Assembly (NCBI GenBank): GCA_017410325.1
Contig: JAFQRA010000019.1
Span: forward strand, 1-64,000
Length of the DNA: 64,000 nucleotides
Source of the DNA: Clostridia bacterium
GTDB lineage: Bacteria > Bacillota > Clostridia > Oscillospirales > Acutalibacteraceae
Reading direction: 5' to 3'
Every line of letters begins with the position of its first letter. The stretch's first letter is position 1. Under the pieces are notes generated by a model that searched no databases, had not been told where the DNA came from, and saw nothing but the letters and a program-made list of their open reading frames with translations. Positions 24,693 to 33,556 of the stretch are shown piece after piece. The translations under genes and the position numbers were made by a program.

Positions 24693-25790
24693 ATGCCCAT
24701 AAGAGTTTTACAGATTGTGACAACCATGAACAGAGGCGGTCTGGAAACTATGCTTATGAATTATTACCGCCATATTGACCGCAGCAAAGTTCAGTTTGAT
24801 TTTCTTGTTCACAGACCGGAGGAAGGGGATTACGAAAAAGAAATCCGTTCTTTGGGCGCCAGAATATACAGAGTGCCTGCGCTTAATCCGTTTTCTCCCG
24901 CTTATTTCAAAGCATTGAATTCTTTCTTTTCAAAACATCAATACGATATTGTTCACTGTCATTTGGACTGTATGAGTGCCGTGCCTCTTTCTGTTGCTAA
25001 AAAGCACGGAGTAAAGCATCGGTTTGCACACGCACACAGTATAAGCCAGGATAAAGACTATAAGTTTTTTATCAAATTGATATTTAAAAGATTTATTCCG
25101 TTTTTCGCTAACGAGCTATTTGCATGTGGCAATGAAGCCGGCAATTGGATGTTTAACGGCAAAAATTTTTTTGCAATTAACAACGCAATTAATGCCGATT
25201 TATATTCTTACAATGATTCTGTTAGACTTAGTAAACGTACTGAACTCTGTATTGATGATTGCTTTACAATTTGCCATGTAGGAAGATTTGATTATCCAAA
25301 AAATCACCCGTTTATAATTGATGTGTTTTATGAGTTACTAAAACTTAACCCTCATTCCAAACTGCTGTTAGTTGGAACCGGAAGCACATTACAGACTATC
25401 AAGAGTAAGGTCAATGATTTAAATATTGATAAATCTGTTAAATTTCTTGGTGTCCGGTCAGATATCCCTGAAATACTTATGGCTGCTGATGCCTATTTGT
25501 TTCCCTCTGTGTATGAAGGAGTCAGTCTTGCAACAATCGAAGCTCAAGCCTCGGGTTTACCTTGCTTTTTTTCAGACAGAATACCGGCTGAATGCAAGGT
25601 TACAGACAATGTGATGTTTATTCCTCTTGAAAAATCACCCTCATATTGGGCCGAACAAATATATGGTTGTAGAGGCTGCAAGCGTTCAAATAATTTAGAA
25701 TATATAAAAGCTGCCGGGTACGATATATGCAACAAAGCTGAACAGCTGGAAAATCTTTATCTGAGCAAGGTTGGTGCTGAAGTTGAATAG
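24693..25790 (+). CDS. Family 4 glycosyltransferase (EpsF-like)
   Basis: 365 residues with a GT-B fold. The N-terminal RVLQIVTTMNRGGLETMLMNYY is the opening found in EpsF/CapM-like exopolysaccharide glycosyltransferases. The C-terminal domain has the GT4 donor-site motif YEGVSLATIEAQASGLPCF (E-x7-E pattern). No membrane segment is seen. It starts a group of four genes (to 28826) and follows trkH by 24 bases with AGGAGG-like SD, so it may be read from the trk promoter. The sugar and acceptor are unknown. Confidence 0.85.
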   Translation: MPIRVLQIVTTMNRGGLETMLMNYYRHIDRSKVQFDFLVHRPEEGDYEKEIRSLGARIYRVPALNPFSPAYFKALNSFFSKHQYDIVHCHLDCMSAVPLSVAKKHGVKHRFAHAHSISQDKDYKFFIKLIFKRFIPFFANELFACGNEAGNWMFNGKNFFAINNAINADLYSYNDSVRLSKRTELCIDDCFTICHVGRFDYPKNHPFIIDVFYELLKLNPHSKLLLVGTGSTLQTIKSKVNDLNIDKSVKFLGVRSDIPEILMAADAYLFPSVYEGVSLATIEAQASGLPCFFSDRIPAECKVTDNVMFIPLEKSPSYWAEQIYGCRGCKRSNNLEYIKAAGYDICNKAEQLENLYLSKVGAEVE

Positions 25791-26676
25791 TTTACCCATG
25801 CTTACTGTTTTTACTCCTGCATATAACAGGGCACATACTATCATTCGAACGTATGAATCATTAAAGAATCAGTCCTGTAAAGATTTTATCTGGTTAATTG
25901 TTGATGACGGTTCAACCGACAATACTGCTGAACTTGTAAAGCATTGGCAAAAAGAAGATTCAGGTTTTGAAATACAGTATATTTACAAAGAAAACGGCGG
26001 TATGCATACGGCACATAATACTGCTTATGAAAATATTAAAACTGAACTGAATGTCTGTATTGACTCTGATGACTGTATGCCTGCAGATGCCGTTGAAGAA
26101 ATTTTAAATAAGTGGAATAACGTAAGAGATAAAGGCTATGCGGGTATTATCGGACTTGATGACAATATGATTACCGGCGAAATTATAGGTACCGCTTTCT
26201 CTTCTGATTTAACCGAAACTACATTATGTGATTATTATGCATCGGGCGGTAAAGGAGATAAAAAACTGGTTTATCGCACTGATGTAATCAACAGTTATCC
26301 TCCTTATCCTGTTTTTGACGGAGAAAAATATGTAGCCTTAGCTTATAAGTACCGACTGATTGATCAGGATTATAAATTGGCTGTTATCAATAAAGTTTTA
26401 TGCAATGTTGAATATCAGGACAACGGTTCCAGCGCAACGATGTTCAAGCAATACCTTAAATATCCCAAGGGATTTGCTTTCTGGCGTAAAATATGTATGC
26501 AATATCCCGAATCGAAAAAACGCATTGTTGTTGACGTTATTCATTACGTATCCAGTTGCATATTTTCTAAAAATAAGAATATGCTTCGTGAATCTCCGAA
26601 AAAACTGTTAACTTTTCTTTGTATTCCTCCGGGTTTAGCTCTTACCTGTTACATTAAATATAAAGCAAAAGATTGA
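25771..26676 (+). CDS. Family 2 glycosyltransferase
   Basis: About 301 residues. The GT-A core is clear: TVFTPAYNRAHTI at the start, DDGSTDNTAEL (nucleotide-binding Asp) and IDSDDCM (DxD metal site). It overlaps the end of the previous gene by about 20 bases. The true start is uncertain: TTG at 25771, TTG at 25783 or ATG at 25798 are all in frame and none has a strong ribosome binding site. It is followed at once by another GT2 gene. It probably adds one sugar of the same glycan. Confidence 0.82.
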   Translation: MVLKLNSLPMLTVFTPAYNRAHTIIRTYESLKNQSCKDFIWLIVDDGSTDNTAELVKHWQKEDSGFEIQYIYKENGGMHTAHNTAYENIKTELNVCIDSDDCMPADAVEEILNKWNNVRDKGYAGIIGLDDNMITGEIIGTAFSSDLTETTLCDYYASGGKGDKKLVYRTDVINSYPPYPVFDGEKYVALAYKYRLIDQDYKLAVINKVLCNVEYQDNGSSATMFKQYLKYPKGFAFWRKICMQYPESKKRIVVDVIHYVSSCIFSKNKNMLRESPKKLLTFLCIPPGLALTCYIKYKAKD

Positions 26677-26705
26677 TTGTTCTCTATAGCAAAAGAGGTG
26701 TTTGG

Positions 26706-27704
26706 TTGAAATTTTCAATAATTGTTCCCGTTTATAATGTAGAAAAGTTTTTGGCTAAATGCCTTGATTCTGTTATAAATCAGGATTTTGACGATTACGA
26801 AATAATTGCAGTTAATGACGGTTCATCCGATTCATCTGCTGAGATACTGGATGAATATGCAAAAAAGAATGATAAAATTAAAGTGATTAATCAGGCAAAC
26901 AAAGGCTTAGGCGGTGCCCGCAATACTGCCATTGAAAACGCGTGCGGAGATATTCTCGTCTTTGTTGACAGTGATGATTTTATTCCGAGTAAAATGTTAT
27001 CCACATTATCCGTTTATTTTGATAAATATGAGCTTGACATTCTTTCGTTTGATTTAACCGCAGTTTATTCTATGGATATTCCTGCTGTTGAAAGCATGGT
27101 TTCTGCTGATGAATTTATACTTCTTAACAAAAAAGATTTTCTGATTTCTGAGCCTACCGCTTGTGCAAAGGCTTATCGACGTAGCTTGTATATTGACAAT
27201 AATATAAGATTTCCCGAACGATTATGGTACGAAGACCTTGCTACTGTTTACCGCCTCGTTCCTTTTGCTGACAAAATCGGATATCTGAAAAAGCCGCTTT
27301 ATTATTATGTTCAGCAGCCCGACAGCATTACTCACAGCGCAAATACAACCAGAATGATGGAAATAGTAACTGCTTTTAACACGGTGCAGTCATATTTCAA
27401 AGAAAAGGGTTGTTTTGACGAATATTATGCAGAACTCGAATGGCTTTGTGTTAAACACGTTTTATATTATTCCGCACACAGATTTCTTACAAAGGGTTAT
27501 CATTATAAGCAAATGAACGCTTTGTACAAATTTGTCAGTTCGAATTATCCTGATTTCAAGAACAATAAATATGTTTTGGAATATATGCCTTCAACATATT
27601 GTATGGACTGGATTGTTAACAAACAGTTTTTCAGATTTTATGCCAAAGAGTGTCTTAAAGTCAGATTAGCTAAGTTACTCAGTAAAATTCTTCCTAAAAA
27701 ATAG
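26706..27704 (+). CDS. Family 2 glycosyltransferase
   Basis: 332 residues from the TTG at 26706, chosen because AGAGGTG lies 5 bases upstream and the protein then begins directly with KFSIIVPVYNVEKF, the normal GT2 opening. The motifs NDGSSDSSAEIL and FVDSDDF (DxD) are present. A GGARNTAIENACGD segment completes the donor fold. A possible upstream start would overlap the previous gene. The acceptor is unknown. The C-terminal 120 residues are helical and basic, perhaps membrane-associated. Confidence 0.83.
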   Translation: MKFSIIVPVYNVEKFLAKCLDSVINQDFDDYEIIAVNDGSSDSSAEILDEYAKKNDKIKVINQANKGLGGARNTAIENACGDILVFVDSDDFIPSKMLSTLSVYFDKYELDILSFDLTAVYSMDIPAVESMVSADEFILLNKKDFLISEPTACAKAYRRSLYIDNNIRFPERLWYEDLATVYRLVPFADKIGYLKKPLYYYVQQPDSITHSANTTRMMEIVTAFNTVQSYFKEKGCFDEYYAELEWLCVKHVLYYSAHRFLTKGYHYKQMNALYKFVSSNYPDFKNNKYVLEYMPSTYCMDWIVNKQFFRFYAKECLKVRLAKLLSKILPKK

Positions 27705-27722
27705 TGTTAGCGAGTATTCTGT

Positions 27723-28826
27723 ATGAATATTTTCTTAAAAATCAAAGCTTTGTTAAACAAGATACCTGTGATAAACAAAATATATCTGTGTCTGGCTTGG
27801 TATAAAGGCAGGCTTGTTTGTTATAGGAGTGTTTGTAAAGAAATAAAGAATTACAAGAAAACGCAGCCAAATCCCGTTTTTCTTCTTTTTACTCCGGAAC
27901 ATCAAAATCTTGGCGACCACGCAATTGCTTACGCAGAAAAAAAGATGCTCGATGAACTCAATATTCCTTTTTACGAGGTTACACACAAGCTTTTGCATAA
28001 TTTACATTATTATAAATTGATGTCCGTTTTTAACGGTGCTATGTTATTGATAACGGGCGGCGGAAACCTCGGCTCATTGTGGACATGGATTGAAAATATA
28101 AACAGAGAAATAATCAAGAACAATCCCGATTCAATGATTATTATTCTGCCAAATACCATATATTACGGGAATACTGAGGAAGAGTTACGTTACCTTGAGG
28201 AATCAAAGCGAATATATAATTCTCATAAAAATCTGTACATCTATGCCCGTGAAAAAACATCCTACGATTTTATGAAAGGGATATATAACAACGTAAAGTT
28301 GATTCCCGATATGGTTTTGAGGCTCAGGTTTTCAAGCAGTGCGACAAGAAACGGTTGTATTCTTTGCTTGAGAAGTGATTGCGAGGCCGTTTTGTCCGAA
28401 GAAAAAAAGAACGATATTAAAAGTACCGTAAGCAGTCTATTTAATGGAAATGTTTTTTATTCCGATACGGTTATTGATTACTCGGTTCCTCTTAAGGAAC
28501 GCAGAAACGAGCTGATTAAAAAGCTTTATGCATTTACTTCCTCACAGCTTGTAATAACCGACCGATTGCACGGAATGATATTTGCCGCTATTACAGGAAC
28601 GAATTGCATTGTTCTTAACAGTAAAAGCCCGAAATTACGCGGTTGTTACGAATGGATAAAACATCTTGATTATATCAGGTTTGCTGACGATGTTTCGGAA
28701 ATAGAAAGCGTTTACCGCACAATGCCCGAAACAAACAATAAATATGACAATACCGATTTAATGAAACACTTTGACGAGCTTAAAGCTGATATTTTAAATC
28801 ATTACAACAGTTTTTACAGTAAATAA
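27723..28826 (+). CDS. Polysaccharide pyruvyl transferase family protein
   Basis: 367 residues. NLGDHAIAYAEKKML near 55-70, ITGGGNLGSLWTW and VITDRLHGMIFAAITGT are the signatures of the CsaB/WcaK/EpsI pyruvyl transferase family. Members add a ketal-linked pyruvate to a sugar of a surface glycan. It ends the glycosyltransferase group and is followed by a terminator. No polymerase or flippase gene lies in the cluster, so it modifies or extends a glycan made elsewhere. The region looks more AT-rich than its neighbours, which may point to acquisition. Confidence 0.85.
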   Translation: MNIFLKIKALLNKIPVINKIYLCLAWYKGRLVCYRSVCKEIKNYKKTQPNPVFLLFTPEHQNLGDHAIAYAEKKMLDELNIPFYEVTHKLLHNLHYYKLMSVFNGAMLLITGGGNLGSLWTWIENINREIIKNNPDSMIIILPNTIYYGNTEEELRYLEESKRIYNSHKNLYIYAREKTSYDFMKGIYNNVKLIPDMVLRLRFSSSATRNGCILCLRSDCEAVLSEEKKNDIKSTVSSLFNGNVFYSDTVIDYSVPLKERRNELIKKLYAFTSSQLVITDRLHGMIFAAITGTNCIVLNSKSPKLRGCYEWIKHLDYIRFADDVSEIESVYRTMPETNNKYDNTDLMKHFDELKADILNHYNSFYSK

Positions 28827-28828
28827 AG

Positions 28829-28864
28829 AAATCCCTCCTCTGCAAAAAAACAGGGGAGGGATTT
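28829..28864. terminator. Terminator between convergent genes
   Basis: A 14-bp stem AAATCCCTCCTCTG/CAGGGGAGGGATTT (one G-U pair) closes the glycosyltransferase group. The A-rich loop CAAAAAAA lies between the arms. Confidence 0.85.
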
Positions 28865-28878
28865 CATCATCTTACAGA

Positions 28879-29244
28879 CTATTTGTTTTTGAAATACTCT
28901 TTTATCTTTTCAAAAGTTTCGTTGCTAATTACGTGCTCCATTTTGCAGGCATCGGCAGCGGCGGTTTGTTCACCAACGCCGATTACGCAGAGCATTTTTG
29001 TGAGGATTGTGTGTCGTTCATAAATATTTGCCGCAACATCAAGCCCTGCTTTTTCAAGAGCTATGTGTCCGTCATCGTCAATGCTGATATATCCGTTATC
29101 CTTAAGAAGATTGACCGCTCTGCTGACGCTGGGTTTGGAATAGCCGGTATAGTTGGCAACATCGATTGAACGCACAAAATTCATTTTTTGCGAGAGAATA
29201 TATATAGTTTCGAGATACATCTCGCCCGATTCAAGTAATTGCAT
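28879..29244 (-). CDS. DtxR/MntR-family metal-dependent transcriptional regulator
   Basis: 121 residues. The N-terminal winged helix (ESGEMYLETIYILSQKMNFVRSIDVANYTGYSKPSVSRAVNLLKDNGYI) is the DtxR/MntR/IdeR DNA-binding domain. The following helix has the metal/dimer motif ERHTILTKML...EQTAAADACKMEHVIS with Cys, Glu and His ligands. There is no C-terminal SH3-like domain, as in MntR-type short forms. It should repress iron or manganese uptake genes when metal-bound. It lies 17 bases after an isomerase-fold gene, and no metal transporter is adjacent in the window. Confidence 0.87.
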   Translation of the reverse strand: MQLLESGEMYLETIYILSQKMNFVRSIDVANYTGYSKPSVSRAVNLLKDNGYISIDDDGHIALEKAGLDVAANIYERHTILTKMLCVIGVGEQTAAADACKMEHVISNETFEKIKEYFKNK

Positions 29245-29261
29245 AGCATACTCCTGTAAAA

Positions 29262-30050
29262 TTATATTTGTCTGAGTACTTCAAAGGCTTCCTTGGCTTC
29301 TTCAAAGAAGTTTTCACATCTTCCTTCAAGAGAAATAAGTCCCGCAGAATATTCAGCTTTTTGAAGCATATCAAGAAAAGCTTTATAATCCGTAGTATCG
29401 CTGAATTTCGGCAGTTTCCTTTCGTTGCGTGCGTTGGCAATGTGGATGTGCTGAATATAGCCGGTATAATCAAGTATGCTTTCCAGGGGCTCGTTTTCTG
29501 TATCGAAATGGTACATATCAATAAGAAGTCTCACTTCGGATACGTTCGCGGCCTTGCATATTTCAAAACCGCGCTTTGCCGTAGTGATTAGGTTACATTC
29601 TTTACTGCAAAGAGGTTCTAGAGCGCAAATTATTCCGTGCTTTTTCATATAGGGCGCTATGTGGTCAGCGCATGCTTTGACAAGCTGCTCGGTTGCAGTG
29701 TCGTAGCTCCATCCTTCGGGACAGCGTCTTGACCCGCTGCTGCCGAATACAACCGTCTGACCGCCGACTCTGGAAAATTTTTCTGCGGCATTGTCGAGGT
29801 ATTCGTCGATTGCAGAATAATCCACTTCAGGTCCCACCAGCTTTATTTCTCCGGGGAACATACAGTTTGCCGTAAGGCAGGGGAGCTGCTCCTCTTTTGA
29901 AAAAGCAATAAAATCATTTATCTCGCTGTCGTCTGCTTTTGATAAATCACAGAAGTTGGCCTCGATGTATTCCGCTCCCGCTTTTTTAGCCAGGAGCATT
30001 CTTTCTTTGTCACGGAATGACGTGCATATACCGAATCTGAAATCAGACAT
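29262..30050 (-). CDS. Sugar phosphate isomerase/epimerase (xylose isomerase-like TIM barrel)
   Basis: 262 residues. The pattern MSDFRFGICTSF..., ICALEPLCSKECNLI, LLIDMYHFDTENEP and HIHIANARNERKLP (metal ligands Glu, Asp/His, His, Glu of the AP-endonuclease-2/xylose-isomerase barrel) marks this superfamily. It has the usual length. Members isomerise sugars, inositol intermediates or similar. It is the first of two genes read towards the DtxR regulator. It is one of three such barrels in the window, each in a different context. The substrate is not readable from sequence. Confidence 0.82.
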   Translation of the reverse strand: MSDFRFGICTSFRDKERMLLAKKAGAEYIEANFCDLSKADDSEINDFIAFSKEEQLPCLTANCMFPGEIKLVGPEVDYSAIDEYLDNAAEKFSRVGGQTVVFGSSGSRRCPEGWSYDTATEQLVKACADHIAPYMKKHGIICALEPLCSKECNLITTAKRGFEICKAANVSEVRLLIDMYHFDTENEPLESILDYTGYIQHIHIANARNERKLPKFSDTTDYKAFLDMLQKAEYSAGLISLEGRCENFFEEAKEAFEVLRQI

Positions 30051-30183
30051 AATATTTACCTCATTATATAATTGTTTATAATATAATAACTTAATTCACC
30101 GAAACTTTCAACCGCTTTTGATATTTTAAAATAAAAAATAATCCGCATAATTTGTGTAAAATACCAAATATTGATTTGGGGGC

Positions 30184-30211
30184 TTGACGAACACAAAATA
30201 TGCGATATAAT
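30184..30211 (+). promoter_or_regulatory. Promoter of the nrdG-like gene
   Basis: TTGACG at 30184-30189 and TATAAT at 30206-30211, spacing 16. NrdR-box-like sequence lies within the spacer and just downstream. Confidence 0.65.
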
Positions 30212-30230
30212 GTATTGGCGCATCAAAAGA

Positions 30231-30246
30231 GTACAATATATTGATT
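30231..30246. promoter_or_regulatory. NrdR-box-like site before nrdG
   Basis: GTACAATATATTGATT matches 12 of 16 positions of the NrdR consensus acaCwATATATwGtgt. A weaker match, ACACAAAATATGCGAT, is at 30191-30206, 40 bases upstream. NrdR sites occur in pairs. A matching nrdR gene is at 49470-49925 in this window. Confidence 0.55.
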
Positions 30247-30261
30247 AAGAGGTGAGTGAGT

Positions 30262-30954
30262 TTGATTATTTACGGTCTGCAGAAGTTATCTCTGCTCGAC
30301 TATCCCGGTAAAACGGCCTGTACCGTTTTTACGGGCGGCTGTAATTTCCGCTGTCCGTATTGTCATAACGCATCTCTTGTTGTGGGGCTTGATGAGATTG
30401 AGCCGATTGATACCGAGGAATTTTTTGCTTTTCTGAATAAACGCAAAAACATTCTTGACGGTGTGTGCGTTACCGGCGGTGAGCCTCTGCTTCAGCCGGA
30501 TATTGAAGATTTCATTACCCGAATTAAAAATATCGGTTATTCGGTAAAGCTTGATACCAACGGCAGCTATCCCGAAAAGCTCAGAAGCCTGTCGGAAAAA
30601 GGACTTGTTGATTACGTGGCTATGGATATCAAAAATTCACCCGAAAAATATTCTCTGACCATAGGCACGGACAAGGTTGACTTTTCAAAAATCAACGAAA
30701 GCGTTTCATTTCTTCTTAACAGTGATGTCGACTATGAATTTCGCACAACGGTTGTTAAGGAATTTCATTCCCGTCAGGATTTTGAGGCGATAGGTGAGTG
30801 GATAAAGGGTGCAAAGCGGTATTTTATTCAGTCCTTTATTGATTCGGGCGATATTCTCAACGGTGCGTTTACCTCACGGAATAGAAACGAGCTTGAAGAA
30901 TTCAGAAATATTGTTCTGCCTTTCGTGAAGGAAACTCAAATACGCGGTGTATAG
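30262..30954 (+). CDS. nrdG: Anaerobic ribonucleotide reductase activating protein (radical SAM, NrdG type)
   Basis: 230 residues from the TTG at 30262, which has AAGAGGTG seven bases upstream; the GTG at 30256 is too close to that site. The radical-SAM cluster motif is C27-x3-C31-x2-C34 in GGCNFRCPYCHN. VTGGEPLL is the SAM-binding segment. The family installs the glycyl radical on NrdD. Its position 166 bases before nrdD fits. Clostridial NrdG proteins and the closely related 'NrdG2' group are of this length; some act in other glycyl-radical systems, but the neighbour decides here. Confidence 0.85.
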   Translation: MIIYGLQKLSLLDYPGKTACTVFTGGCNFRCPYCHNASLVVGLDEIEPIDTEEFFAFLNKRKNILDGVCVTGGEPLLQPDIEDFITRIKNIGYSVKLDTNGSYPEKLRSLSEKGLVDYVAMDIKNSPEKYSLTIGTDKVDFSKINESVSFLLNSDVDYEFRTTVVKEFHSRQDFEAIGEWIKGAKRYFIQSFIDSGDILNGAFTSRNRNELEEFRNIVLPFVKETQIRGV

Positions 30955-30995
30955 CACAAGATATCGTGTTTGTGCTGTGATATACACAAAACAAA

Positions 30996-31045
30996 TATCA
31001 ATATATTGTGTGTTTTGCTATTGACAATACCACAATATGATGTTA
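30996..31045. promoter_or_regulatory. Pair of NrdR-box-like sites before nrdD
   Basis: TATCAATATATTGTGT at 30996-31011 has 13 of 16 consensus positions and a perfect right half. CCACAATATGATGTTA at 31030-31045 has a near-perfect left half. The starts are 34 bases apart, about three helical turns, as in known NrdR operators. The second site covers the promoter spacer, so binding should block transcription. Confidence 0.6.
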
Positions 31046-31049
31046 AAAT
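31021..31049 (+). promoter_or_regulatory. Promoter of nrdD
   Basis: Perfect TTGACA at 31021-31026 and TAAAAT at 31044-31049 with a 17-base spacer, overlapping the NrdR-like box. Confidence 0.75.
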
Positions 31050-31120
31050 CAATAGTGCACAAATTCGCAGGCGTAATATTGTCTGCAAACATAAATTTTT
31101 AAAGAAACGGAGAACGACCA

Positions 31121-33493
31121 ATGTATCAGGTTATTAAGCGCGACGGTCAGATTGCTGAATTTGATATTGCCAAAATCAGCGCTGCCATTACCAAGGCTTT
31201 TGAAGCCAACAACAAGCAGTACAACCCCAATATTATCGATTTATTAGCTCTCCGCGTAACCGCTGATTTTGAAGAAAAGATCAAGGACGGAAAAGTCAGC
31301 GTTGAAGACATTCAGGACAGTGTAGAGTCTATCCTCATTCAGGCTGGCTACGGTGACGTTGCAAAGTCATACATCCTTTACAGAAGACAGCGTGAGAAAA
31401 TCCGTAATATGAAGTCAACTATCCTTGACTACAAGGAGCTTGTCAACAGCTACGTCAACGTTACGGACTGGCGTGTTAAGGAGAACTCCACCGTTACCTA
31501 TTCTGTCGGCGGTCTTATCCTCAGCAACTCCGGCGCAATCACGGCTAACTACTGGCTCAGTGAAATTTATGACGATGAAATTGCAAATGCACACAGAAAT
31601 GCAGATATTCATCTTCATGACCTTTCTATGCTTACAGGTTACTGTGCTGGCTGGTCGCTCAAGCAGCTTATTCAGGAAGGTCTCGGCGGTATTCCCGGCA
31701 AGATTACCTCTTCTCCCGCAAGCCACCTTGCAACACTCTGCAACCAGATGGTTAACTTCCTCGGCATTATGCAGAACGAGTGGGCAGGTGCACAGGCATT
31801 CTCATCATTTGACACCTATCTTGCTCCCTTCGTAAAGGTCGATAATCTTTCATACCGCGAGGTAAAAAAGTGCATTGAGTCCTTTATTTACGGCGTAAAT
31901 ACACCCAGCCGTTGGGGTACTCAGGCTCCCTTCTCAAACATTACGCTTGACTGGACCGTACCCAATGACCTCAAGAACCTTCCCGCTATCGTAGGCGGCA
32001 AGGAAATGAACTTCACCTACGGCGACTGTAAGAAGGAAATGGATATGGTCAACCGTGCCTTCATCGAAATTATGATTGAGGGCGACGCAAACGGCAGAGG
32101 CTTCCAGTATCCCATTCCCACATATTCAATCACAAGAGATTTTGACTGGTCCGAAACCGAGAACAATAAGCTCCTCTTTGAGATGACCGCAAAGTACGGT
32201 ACACCTTATTTCTCAAACTATATCAACAGCGATATGGAACCCAGCGACGTACGCAGTATGTGCTGCCGCCTTCGCCTTGACCTTCGTGAGCTTCGCAAGA
32301 AGTCAGGCGGCTTCTTCGGCAGCGGTGAAAGCACGGGTTCAATCGGTGTTGTTACCATCAATATGCCCAGAATTGCATATCTTGCCGACAGCGAGGAGGA
32401 ATTCTACCACCGCCTTGACAAGATGATGGATATTTCCGCACGCTCTCTCAAAATCAAGAGAACAATCATTACCAAGCTTCTTGAAGAGGGTCTCTATCCC
32501 TATACAAAGCGCTACCTCGGTACCTTCAACAACCATTTCTCCACAATCGGTCTTGTCGGTATGAACGAGGCTTGCCTTAACGCCAAGTGGATTGGCAAGG
32601 ACCTTACAAACGAGCAGGCACAGAAGTTTACTCAGGATGTTCTTAATCACATGCGTGAGCGCCTTTCCGATTATCAGGAGCAGTACGGCGACCTCTACAA
32701 CCTTGAAGCAACTCCCGCCGAGTCCACTTCCTACCGCCTTGCAAAGCACGATATTTCCCGTTATCCCGAAATCCGTACGGCAAACGAGAACGGTACACCT
32801 TACTACACCAACAGCTCACACCTTCCCGTTGGCTATACCTCCGATATTTTCGATGCTCTCGAAATTCAGGACGAGCTTCAGACGCTTTACACATCGGGTA
32901 CTGTTTTCCACGCATTCCTCGGCGAAAAGCTTCCCGATTGGAAGGCAGCAGCTTCTCTTGTACGCAAGATTGCCGAAAACCACAAGCTTCCGTACTACAC
33001 AATGTCTCCCACATATTCCGTATGTAAAAACCACGGCTATATAGCAGGTGAGATTTACGAGTGTCCCGAGTGCGGTGAAAAGACAGAGGTTTACAGCCGT
33101 ATCACAGGCTACTACCGCCCCGTTCAGAACTGGAACGACGGTAAGAGCCAGGAATTCAAGGACAGAAAGCTTTACGACATCGCAACCTCCAGAATTAAGA
33201 AGAAGGCTGCGATTGAAGCTGAACAGGAAAATGAAGATGTCTGCGCATGTGCAGGCGATGCTCAGCAGGTGCTTCTCTTCACAACAAAGACCTGCCCCAA
33301 CTGCAAGCTTGCAAAGAAAACTCTTGACGATGCAGGCATCGCTTACACGGTTGTAGATGCTGAGGAAGAGATTGAGCTTACAAAGCAGTTCAATATCACT
33401 CAGGCACCCACACTTATCGTTATCGACGGCGAGGATGCACAGAAGTTTATAAATGCTTCCAACATCAAGCGTTTTGCAGAAAGCAACAAATAA
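31121..33493 (+). CDS. nrdD: Anaerobic (class III) ribonucleoside-triphosphate reductase with fused C-terminal redoxin
   Basis: 790 residues. An N-terminal ATP-cone (about 1-95, MYQVIKRDGQIAEFD) gives allosteric control. The active-site segment is SMCCRLRL. The C-terminal zinc site (CKNHGYIAGEIYECPEC) is followed by the glycyl-radical Gly663 in SRITGYYRPV. The usual protein ends about 40 residues after that. Here a linker with CACAG leads into a complete thioredoxin/glutaredoxin-like domain (about 715-790) with the dithiol CPNC at 725-728 and the cis-proline TQAPT. This implies reduction by a redoxin rather than formate. trxB follows directly. Translation starts at the ATG behind GGAG. Confidence 0.93.
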   Translation: MYQVIKRDGQIAEFDIAKISAAITKAFEANNKQYNPNIIDLLALRVTADFEEKIKDGKVSVEDIQDSVESILIQAGYGDVAKSYILYRRQREKIRNMKSTILDYKELVNSYVNVTDWRVKENSTVTYSVGGLILSNSGAITANYWLSEIYDDEIANAHRNADIHLHDLSMLTGYCAGWSLKQLIQEGLGGIPGKITSSPASHLATLCNQMVNFLGIMQNEWAGAQAFSSFDTYLAPFVKVDNLSYREVKKCIESFIYGVNTPSRWGTQAPFSNITLDWTVPNDLKNLPAIVGGKEMNFTYGDCKKEMDMVNRAFIEIMIEGDANGRGFQYPIPTYSITRDFDWSETENNKLLFEMTAKYGTPYFSNYINSDMEPSDVRSMCCRLRLDLRELRKKSGGFFGSGESTGSIGVVTINMPRIAYLADSEEEFYHRLDKMMDISARSLKIKRTIITKLLEEGLYPYTKRYLGTFNNHFSTIGLVGMNEACLNAKWIGKDLTNEQAQKFTQDVLNHMRERLSDYQEQYGDLYNLEATPAESTSYRLAKHDISRYPEIRTANENGTPYYTNSSHLPVGYTSDIFDALEIQDELQTLYTSGTVFHAFLGEKLPDWKAAASLVRKIAENHKLPYYTMSPTYSVCKNHGYIAGEIYECPECGEKTEVYSRITGYYRPVQNWNDGKSQEFKDRKLYDIATSRIKKKAAIEAEQENEDVCACAGDAQQVLLFTTKTCPNCKLAKKTLDDAGIAYTVVDAEEEIELTKQFNITQAPTLIVIDGEDAQKFINASNIKRFAESNK

Positions 33494-33504
33494 ATAATTT
33501 AAAA

Positions 33505-33539
33505 TCGGGCAGAATGTATGAAAACTACACTCTGCCCGA
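33505..33539 (+). terminator. Strong hairpin between nrdD and trxB (partial terminator)
   Basis: TCGGGCAGAATGT/ACACTCTGCCCGA form a 13-bp stem with one wobble. Only ATTTAC follows, so the U-run is weak. It could reduce trxB expression relative to nrdD or protect the nrdD 3' end. Confidence 0.6.
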
Positions 33540-33556
33540 ATTTACAGGAGAATAAA

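Noticed and set aside
30947-30987. Terminator after nrdG
   Set aside because: The inverted repeat AGCACAA/TTGTGCT with GTGTAT/ATACAC is real but has no T run, so it is not listed as a terminator.
33518-33556. Upstream ATG start of trxB
   Set aside because: It falls inside a strong hairpin and lacks an SD; the TTG at 33557 has AGGAG and starts the conserved FAD fold.
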